A DNA stretch of 64,000 bases from NCBI GenBank assembly GCA_030549335.1, contig CM060194.1, forward strand, positions 40,751,171 through 40,815,170, read 5' to 3'. A program made the translations under genes and the position numbers. Shown piece by piece: positions 14,226-24,500 of this stretch (positions are counted from its first letter, which is position 1; each line of letters begins with the position of its first letter). The notes under the pieces are model-generated. The model had not been told where the DNA came from and ran no database searches. It worked only from the letters and a program-made list of their open reading frames with translations. The stretch is from Pontederia crassipes (Eukaryota > Streptophyta > Magnoliopsida > Commelinales > Pontederiaceae).

Positions 14226-15549
14226 TATATTTTCCGGGCTCTTTCAATCCAGGAAACTTTGTATGTTGAACCAATTGTTGGTGGCATGAATTGCTCTTTT
14301 TCATAACCAAGTGATTTTATGTTTCACTAACTATGAATTTTGTTGTGGATATACATATTTCAGCTTAAGCTATCCCAACTGAAAGCAGATCACTCCGATA
14401 AGATGTCACAAAGGACGAAATTACCTTGCTAAATTGAATATTAACGTTGATATTACAGGAAACAGGATAGAGATCAGCATGCTTACGTCAAATATTGTGA
14501 GATTTTACAATGGTAATGCTTTATTTCTCCATTTTCTAAAGCATATTTATGGTAGATATTTTTTCATGCTGATTTAATGATGAACGTCTTCGACCTGAAC
14601 TGTGCCACCATAACTTTGTTTTCTTTTTAATTCTCTTGCTTTTTCTTTTATTTCGTCCTTCAGGCCTCATGATTGACTTTCGCTCGATCAGCGAACGTAA
14701 AAACGAAACAACGTCAATGCTGATAGCACCCTTTCCTTAACATCTAATCCATCATTTTTATTTGATAATATTAACAAATATAGCCAACCTTGTCATTGTG
14801 ACCTTTTTTATGAGGTAAATGGCTCCGAAAATGAAAGGTCGTGGGAACCCTAATTTAGCATATGCATTTGAATCGATTCAGAAGCAACATAAAATCAATG
14901 TTCATCAAAAACAGACATTTATCAGATATCTAATTCTCAAGACCTCTCGCACGGAATGGGAGAACACACAAATACCAACTTGAATACATATAAGTATGGC
15001 CACCACCACAGATCATGAGAACATCATAGGTTTAGGTGTACATTTTCAGAAAGCTGAATGGGTAGATCCCATCTTTAACATAAACAAAGAAAAATAGCTA
15101 GATCCCATCTTTAACATAAACAAAGCAAAATCCAATAAAACAACCCCAGTAACATAAGTAACATAAGCCAATTCCCGAATTCGAGCATGCACTAAAATAT
15201 TTTTCTGCTGTAGTCAAACGTGAGCTAACTTAATCGGGACAAAGCTCCTAAGGAAAACAAAAAACAATTCGAGGAACATCTTTTCGAATAAAAGTTAAAT
15301 TTTGTTTATACAGAAAAAGAGATTTGACATAACATTTTGTTTTATTTACTTTCACTTCGTTGTCCCTTAAATCAACATTTTAATGGTCAGTGGATTCTGG
15401 CACAACAGATATAATGATGGGGAAAACATGGGACAAGGTAAAACGGAAAAATGAGGTAAAAAAGGTAAGACATATCAACACTAAGAATGCAATGCTTTCT
15501 CTGCGTCAAAATTTTGGTTTGCAATGAGCCAAAACTGGAGAACCTTTCT
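14226..15549. other. Intergenic, 3' side of the ABC1K gene
   Basis: No gene seen. The ABC1K 3' UTR and polyadenylation site must lie in the upper part (about 15100-15549); several AATAAA-like minus-strand signals are possible and none is decisive. Confidence 0.5.
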
Positions 15550-18500
15550 CTAAGGAACCATGAGGCCTTCAATTGTGTACAGAAGAGATTCTGCCCAATC
15601 AGTTCTGAATAATATTGTTTGCAATGTCTGCATCACATTATAATCTGGATCCAGTTTACGCTGCCATCCCTGCAGAGGATATTTACAAATTAACCTTCTT
15701 TCTTAAAAGACTACAAACATATGTATCTACTCTATTTGTTATTTCTATCAAATTTAGGGGTCTCAGATTTCTATGGCTGTATTTTATGTCGACTATCTAC
15801 ATCCCGTTTTATTGATCCATTTAGCACAATCAGTGTCAACATCACCATTTTATTGATTGATTTAGCACAATCAGTACTATACGTTATGGTATCTCACACT
15901 TAGGTCTAACCTGATTGTCAAATAAATGCAGCAATTGCTTGACATGTATACAACAACAACAACAACAACAACAAAACCTTATCCCACTAGGTGGGGTCGG
16001 CTACATGGATCATACGACGCCAATTCGTTGATCCATGTTCAAAAGATTCGACAGGGTTTTACGCTGGCTGTCGGGGCCTAACACAACCCTCCTTTATCCG
16101 GGCTTGGGACCGGCTATAAAACATAGGCGGAGTTTTCCATAACGCGAATCATACTTGCGATAAAAATGAAAAAAAAGGTTTTCCATAACAACAGAAATTA
16201 TATGAACCCAAGAATATTATGATTTTTTATCTATAGAAGGATCCTAAGCAAAATCTCTGTAGTTTTCATCTAGAAAATGAAATAAATATTAAAATGTGGG
16301 CCACGTAAAAGGTTCAGAATCAATTTCCCCTATTACTTATTTATAGGGAGGCTCCTCTTAGTGGATTTCGTCCTCTAATTTGGATAAATAATGGCTCTAG
16401 GGAGACATTCAGTTGTGATTGTTTGTTTTGTCCACTGTTGCATGCCTAGAATGGTTGACATGTATACAAGATGTGAAATTTTATGTCAATGACAATGAAG
16501 AGATTTTGTTTTGTTTTTGGGAGAGAATGAGAATTACCTCAAGAACCAGAGTTGTCACCATCACAGTACAAACATTACCATCAATATTGACCATATGTCG
16601 GCGAACTTGCTCTAGAAGCTGGTGCATGCACTCAGCAGGATGGATGGAATCCCCTTCAGTAGTACCCCAAAAATTGAAAGACTTTTCCACTTCCTGTCAT
16701 ATAATGAAAGAGTATCATAAAAACAAATTCAAAACATGTAAAAGGGAATTCAAATCTTACGACACTGACAAAAAATTGTCGAACAAGAGATTTTGTTTGG
16801 GAATGGAAAAGGGGGTAATTGATAATTCAAATATATATATGGATAAATTGAAAGAAAATCTAAACTTTAATATTTGTTGTAGACAAGGTTATCAAGATCG
16901 CTTTCCAAGGTAGGATCGTAAGGGACTTCGAGGATCGTAGGATCCTACCCTATGAATAAAAAGCATTTTTTAATATAAAATAATTAAAGTAATATATTTA
17001 TTCAAAAATGTTATCATTATTTATAAGTTAATTAAACATTGACCATTAATACTTTATTCATATTTTCAAGTCTAATAGATATTTTTATATCATGTGAAAG
17101 ACAGTATGATATATTCTTAAAAACACTAAAATAATAATATATAATATTTAATCTTAATGAACTATAATATTTATCAAAATGCAATATAATTCTTAGTATA
17201 CGTGCAATTATAAAAATTAATTTTGACGTAAGATAATATAGCATTAGATTCATAACATAACATTAAATTATTAGAAGATATTAAAATTCATGAAAGTGAG
17301 ACTAACATAAAAAAATATATATAAATAAAATAGTTACATAAAATTTTCTCAAGGACTTTTATGTTTACTTGTATTTTTTTTATTCGAATAAATAAATTTG
17401 TACCAATATGGTAGGACCATAAGATCCTACCAATCTTAAGACCCAACTATAAATCCGGTATAAATCCTACATTTAAGATCCACCAAGTAGGATCGGAATC
17501 GTTTTTTGTCCAGAGGATTGTAAGATCATAAGATCTTACTATCTGGATCAGGATCCTAACAACCATGCTTGCAAACCTAAATTTTTTTATCAGACAAAAT
17601 AAACTATTTTTGTGAGGTGGACAAAAACAAATAACTTTCAATTTTTTAATCAAATTTGGCATAAAGCTTTTCTCATATTTAGCCTCGTAATAGTTTTTTA
17701 GTTAAATTATTCAGTTCAACGCAGTAAATTAATATGGATAGATGGACACTACCCAGAATATATCATTTCTACCTAAAACATAGATAAGTGAAAATAAAAA
17801 TAAAGTTCAAGTTTTAATAAAAAAACACTTATTTCGAGCATGTTTGATCATTCACAATAACATATTTTCGACCTTTACCTAAAACGTTGTTACTTGAACT
17901 TGTTTTCTATATCATGCCCTTGAGAATAATAATCATTATGATACATAAACGATACAAAATTCTATTTCTTTATTCAATAATATCTTGATATTTTTTCCAT
18001 TACAAGTAATATTTGTCTATATACCATCCACTTATACATATGAATTGATTACATCCAATGTCGTAAACTTATTACAAAATTTTTTACAATCCTAAATATA
18101 AGAAAATTTTAAAAAGTAGGTGAATTGCAGTCCAATAAAAGTAAGTTTAAGCTAAATTCATAAAAGTTTGGAGGTTGCCAAAATGTTGTACAACAAAGAA
18201 GTTAAGGCTATATAAGCAAGAAAACTTCAAAGTTTGGGGATGCAATTTACCTCATATCTAAATGGTTAAACTTTAAACAAAAAAAAAACGGTTAAATTCT
18301 TGCACTATGCTGCTTTTTGGCCTCACAGAACAGTGATCCCTCATATATGTAACTAGCAGTACACAAGTTTTGGCTGCTTTCCCAAGGGCTGAAGTGCAAC
18401 AAAGTTATGAATCAAACTCTTTCTCACAAACAAGAACTTCAAAACAAAATTTTCAACAAATTGTTTTGTGCTGGCATTATGTATGTTGGTTGACATCCAT

Positions 18501-21500
18501 GAGATTCCTTCTCAAAAAAAAAAAGACATCCATGAGATTAAAAAATAATTTGATCCACAGATTTTATTTTTGAGGCTGTCGATCCACAAATTTATAGCTT
18601 ATAAAATCAAGGCACGCAAAAGGAGAAAGAACATGATGGTATTATATGAAATATTCTATTAAACAAACAAATCTAATAAGACAGAAAAACAAAAGAGATA
18701 CAAAAGATATAAAACATAACAGTACAAAGAACACTGTAACATAAAATGCTTGATCATTATCTGGTTAAGGTTGCAACCACAAATAGCCATATGCTATAGT
18801 TCATTAAGGCAGAGAATAAGAAATATGTAAACTAGAAAAACGAGGTAAATTGAGTCCCACAGTTAAGAATGAACTAATGTAGTTATATGAACAATGCACT
18901 AATAACATAATGGACAACAATATGACATGCAGAAAACTGAAAATTTGCGTACAGAGAATCTCATGAGAAACTATATGAGCAATGTTGAATCTTGTGTAAG
19001 AAAAATATATATTGGAAAATTCTTCACCATAAAGACAACATAAAGTAGTCTCATTTGTGTTCTTGTGAGCCATTTGGTACAAAAGAAATAATTGTATATC
19101 TAGAGGGGAGAGTTTCTATGTGGAAAATTCTTTATTTAGCACGTAATTGCACAAAGCAGTTGAAGGAATGGGAAAATAAACTGTGATATCTCAATTTAGC
19201 AAGAACACCATTTTTTTGATAATAATGGATGGTTGCATCCTTTTATCACTCAAGAAAACAAAAGATTGAAAGTTATTAACTCAATCATTTTACTTTGAAG
19301 TCCTACTATTTTTAATCGATTATTTATCATTGCATTTTACTTTTTCCATCTGCCAGATATTCTGTTTGGATTGATAGCAAAATGCGTCTTCACACTGATC
19401 CAATGTTAATATTGGAGTACTTCCTATGGAGGACAAAATCAGAATATGCTATATCCAATCATTATGATCTCCATTGTGTCTGGGATGAAGTTATCCAGAA
19501 CAAGCGCTTGAATAAGTATAATCATACAGCTATTGATGAACAGTTTAAATTCTATCAGTCTGACGGTTTGGTCAAATTTAACGAGTCAGATCCAAGCTCC
19601 CCTCTTCCAAGTTGTCTGTGTCAACTCGATTCGCTGCTGAATTCCTACTATCTAATTGTTAGATCGGTAATTTCATCACATTCTTATCTTTCTGTTGCAG
19701 ATGTTCCGGAAGGTTCATTCATTGTGCGTGCCCACACTCCTATGTCAAATTTGTTCTCATGTCTCTGGTTTAATGAAGTAAACCGTTTCACCTCACGTGA
19801 TCAGCTGAGTTTTGCATACACTTTCTTGAAGCTGAAAAGAATGAATCCTGGAAAACCATTTTACTTCAACATGTTCAAGGTAAAATATGTTATTATTAAA
19901 ATTGCAAGTGAAAATCCAATAGTTGTATTTCATTATAGGAGAATGCCATATCATCAAACTTGACTAATTGAAGTAATTACTATTCATGTAAATTCCGGAT
20001 GAGCATCCAATAAGGTTACTTGCAGTAACGAATGAGTTTTCTTCCTTCTTTAAAAAAAAAGAAAAAGAATAAGTTTTCTTTTGAGGGTATGCAGTAAAGA
20101 ATGAGTTAACATATACTATGTAGACAATGGTAGCATATGTTAACTACTTGAGAACACTGCATAGTTCTATTTGTCCTTAATATGACTTTGGTTTTGGTTT
20201 AAAATCATTGAGAAAACAGTCAATTTTGTGTGAGTTAGATTTTGCTTGTGGAATATATCAACCATTGTCTTAGGATTTCATGTTTCAGTAAGCAATTTTA
20301 GCAGTCGTCTGCGTATGATTTATAAATTCATATGTTATTCCTCATGGCAACTCCGCCTATGTTTTATAGCCGGTCCCAAGCCCGGATAAAGGAGGAGGGT
20401 TGTGTTAGGCTCCGACAGCCAGCGTAAAATCCTGTCGAATCTCATAAACATGGATCAACGAATTGGCATCGTAAGATCCATGTAGCCGACCCCACCTAGT
20501 GGGATAAGGCTTTGTTGTTGTTGTTGTATTTATCATTGCATTTGATAAAGAAACTTTCTTTTTTGAGGGGTAAAAAGGATGACCAGCAGGGATGTATCTC
20601 AGAAGATCAAGGCTTCTTTTATACTACCGCATGCTAGTATTCCAGACATAAGAAGACCTACTATTTCTCCTCAAAAAAAGACCTTTTCCAAAATGAGACC
20701 ATTCTTCTTTTTAATGAACTCCAATACCTTTTTATTTATCAGAAATCCTTGTTTCTGAAGCCCATTCAATATGGTGCACATTTCCTTATAATCATGTAAT
20801 TCTAAAGCGAAATTGCTTCCACTTCATTAATAAAACATAAAATGGCATAAAGCCTTACAGAATATCAAATGGAAACAAGAATAAGGAAGACACAGGACAC
20901 AGCTCAAAAAAAACTAATCAAAATTATTCCAGTCTCAGATTAAACCCTTCACATATTGTATGATGTTGTCAGGGGTAGCACAGTTCCTGCCTAAAGATGA
21001 TGACATTTCTCTGGAGCCACATGGCCCAAAGATAAGCAAGGGGCACTTCACGCGTCTTCCCGGACATGTATGTACACATCTTCTGGGGGCCGCTAGCTCT
21101 AAAATATGCCCAGAACGCTTCATCAGATCTGGTATCAAGCCACAGCCGGGGTATCGATGACCAGACGTCACCGGCGACCCAGCACTCAGAGTACATGCAA
21201 GGTGTCCTCAATTCCATGCCACACAAGCCACAGCTAACATCATCATTGCGGCCGTTTCCTTCTCAGCAACCAAACTAAAATTTTAACTTTTAGTGGGGCG
21301 ACTGCCAAATCTGATATTGAGAGATGTGTAGACATTGCGCACTTGACCCTATCACTGCACCACTTCCAGCCATCTCTGGCACCATCTAAAGGGTGCAAAT
21401 TGCTAAGGGGCTCGAGCAGGGTCGCAAGCCCATCAATGTGTTGATTAGACAGGGGGGAGCCAAAAGTTGGCAATCACAAACCCCAGGTGTTATGCCCTTC

Positions 21501-24500
21501 CCCATACAAATAATCCTTTACCGGGCCCACTCATCAATAGCCACTGCTGCCAGGGAGGAAACGCTCTAGCAAGCGACCCGATGGGCAGCCACTTACCAGA
21601 ACTCAGCCAGAGCAGAAGCTCGCCATAGAGAACCACCGACAGGAGGATATAATTCCTGCCATACTTTGCCAAAAGAAGATGATCCAGTGGACATCTGGTA
21701 TCGCAAGCCCCAAGATAGATGTCTTCCATGGCAGTAAAAAGGATAGTAATCCAAAGGCCCTGATACAGTGATACGGGCCCATGATACGCACCAACCATTT
21801 GGACAGCAGAACTGTGCTCATTCATCTGAGATCAAGAACCCAGAGTCTGCCCTCAGCAATTGGCTGTCAGATCTCGCTTCATGATTCAAGGCCAGGTTGT
21901 ATTTCTAGAAGAACCCTAAGCGCAGCGAGCCAATTCTCTTTCCCACCTTCCCTGGGGTGTGGACCGCCCTGTGCGAGGAGCTTGGAGACCCAGCCAACCA
22001 GCCTATGTTTCACCCTTTTGACCACCCGATTCCAATTTCAAGAGGGGATGCGATCATCTGACAATGGCAAAACCAAGTACCTGATGGGGAGAGATCCAGC
22101 AGGAGTTTGAAGTTCGTCTAAGCAGCGTCTCTGTTCATCATTGTCCATGCCAAAGGGTTCTCAAGGCCAGAGTTTGATGAAGAAACTAAGGTGCCCCAGG
22201 TGACAAATTATATGTCATAGTTTCTGATGCTCATTTTATATTTTGAGGATAACAAAACCTAGTTTTGTATGAACTTACATATCATCATTTTTTAAAAGAA
22301 AAATACTAGAAATTCTGAGGGAACATGATACAAACTGAAAATACAATTACATATATGACTGAAAATAAAAATAGGATAACTATTATAGTAGTAAAAGTGC
22401 AAGAATCTTAAACACCATTACTATTATCTCCATAAGTCCGTATGGAGTGGACCAAGCTCCAATTACTTAATTGGTAAACACATTTCAAAGGCTATCCTAA
22501 ATGTAAAACCCATGCATGTATTTATAACATGCAAATGTAATTACAATAATTGTAACTGAACTATAAATAAAACTACCCACTACTTTTTTAAGTACCCCAC
22601 TAACTAATACAAAGTCGTGGTATCTTATCACCACAACCCTCCTAAAATTTTGCCTTGTCCTCGAGATGGAGAAAAGAAAATTAGTAATAATATTCTGCAG
22701 ATGCAGTTGAAGCCTCCGAACTAACTCCATCTTTGGACCAAGAGAGAGATTTTTGAACCAGTATGAACTTTCGGCTTTTCTTCTTATGAAATGAGCTTTC
22801 CCTTGTGATGTGTAAAGGTGATTTCTGCTAAATGAATGCTGCTTCTTTGTGCTTTACTATTAGGATCTTTGAGGTTATGATACTAATTGATACAAACTGA
22901 AAATACAACTACATATATGACTGAAAATAAAAATAGGATAACTATTACTAGTACTAAAAGTGCAAGAATTTTAAAGACAATTACTACTAATAACTTGTCA
23001 ATTCGAGATGAAAAATCTTCATAAGTCCGTATGGAGTGGACCAAACTCCAATTACATAACTGATCAACACATTTTCCAAGGCTATGCTAAATGTAAAACC
23101 CATGCATGTATTTATAACATGCAAAGGTAATTACAATAACTGTAACTAAACTACAAATAAAACTACCCACTACTTTTTTAACTACCCCACCAACTAATAC
23201 AAAATAGTGGTATCTTATCAAAACATAAGAACAATGAATGCACTGCAATACAATATAATATAATACAATAAACAGAAAGTACCATATTCAAACATCCACA
23301 AACATATCATAGGAGTTCCACAAAAAATATATTACCTCAATAAAGGCCTTTGGTTCTGGACAATTCTGTTGTTTTGATAACCTTAATGTGCATTCGGCAG
23401 CTCTACGACCATCTCGTGTGGCAACAGCCTTGAAGAAGTCAAGAAGATTTACCCGGTCTGAGTTGGAAAGCTCTGCTGTCATGCCTACGTCAAGGAAAAC
23501 AACATGAGGCTTTGACTTGAAGAACCCTTTCTTTAAGTGCCTAGTTTGAGTTCGGACAAGAATATTGCCAGGATGCATGTCTGCATGGATAAAATTGTCC
23601 ACCTGAACCATGATAATCCATTAGAACAGCCATCATGATATGAACTATTAATCATTCTTAATAAGAACATGCTAGACAGCCACAAGAATGTCAACAAATG
23701 GTTCAAAGTACGTTATGACGGGGACTTTCATGAAGATGGCCTTTCACTGCACTCTAAATGAATAAATGTTGTCTTCTTTTTAGTCTTACAAACACTTAGA
23801 AACAATTATATCAGAGCATAAACTACGAAATAATGATTAGTCAAGTCTGAACCCAAGCCAAAAGGAAGTTTGTTGATGCAAATTTCGTGGTCTTCTACAG
23901 GCTATTTAATAAGTAGAAGGTAGCATTTCTTCATATTCCTTTATCCTTGTATACCATCATTGTAAAGTGCAGATATATTAGCTCATATTTGTTGTCAATT
24001 ATCGAAGATTAGAACAGGCATCGCAACTAAAAAATTAAAATAATAAGCAACACAGAACATACAAAAAGAAAACAGAGGTGAAATTGAAAATGAGAAATAA
24101 TAACAATTAAATGTTCCATAAATCATGTGGCAGTTGTATTAAAAACGTTTGGAAAGGCAAGACAGGAATCATACTAGGAGCATCTTCAACAATGCATGAG
24201 TTCCAATGTGAGCAAGAGCACTTTTAAGTCGGCCATGCCCTTGAAGCTCATCAACATAATGAGAAACACTTTCCCCATCCTCATAAGTCTCCACCAAAAC
24301 AGCAGGATGGACAAGTGGATAGAGGGGTTTTGGAAAAGATACATCCTTCCAACTGCGAAAATTATAAATGAAACGGCTCAAATGTGCAGCTTCTCTTGCA
24401 AGATCAACTTGAGACATCATGAAAACCGCAAACTGTTGTACACTCTCATCCAACCGAAGCCACCTCAGTGTAGGAATAAAGTTCGAAATTTTGGCAACCA

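Larger units (their letters stand above)
19321..20543 (+). mobile_element. Compound insertion: DUF616 gene fragment plus SINE, 17-bp direct repeats
   Basis: TATTTATCATTGCATTT is present exactly at 19321-19337 and 20527-20543. The right copy directly follows the (TTG)n tail of SINE copy 3. The 1189 bp between hold, in one sense, the last 19 bases of an intron, a DUF616 exon, an 87-base intron, a second DUF616 exon, about 470 bases of further intron-like DNA, and the SINE. The unit lies in ABC1K intron 3, antisense to that gene. It looks like one retrotransposition of an unspliced DUF616 transcript that ended at a SINE in its intron. Confidence 0.8.

Noticed and set aside
19357-19963. DUF616 exons as a nested functional gene in the ABC1K intron
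   Set aside because: Only two internal exons are present, without upstream or downstream exons, and the block is bounded by insertion-type direct repeats.
19321-20543. Helitron or Pack-MULE origin of the gene-fragment inserts
   Set aside because: A 17-bp target repeat, absence of inverted ends and a border exactly at a SINE tail fit target-primed retrotransposition better.
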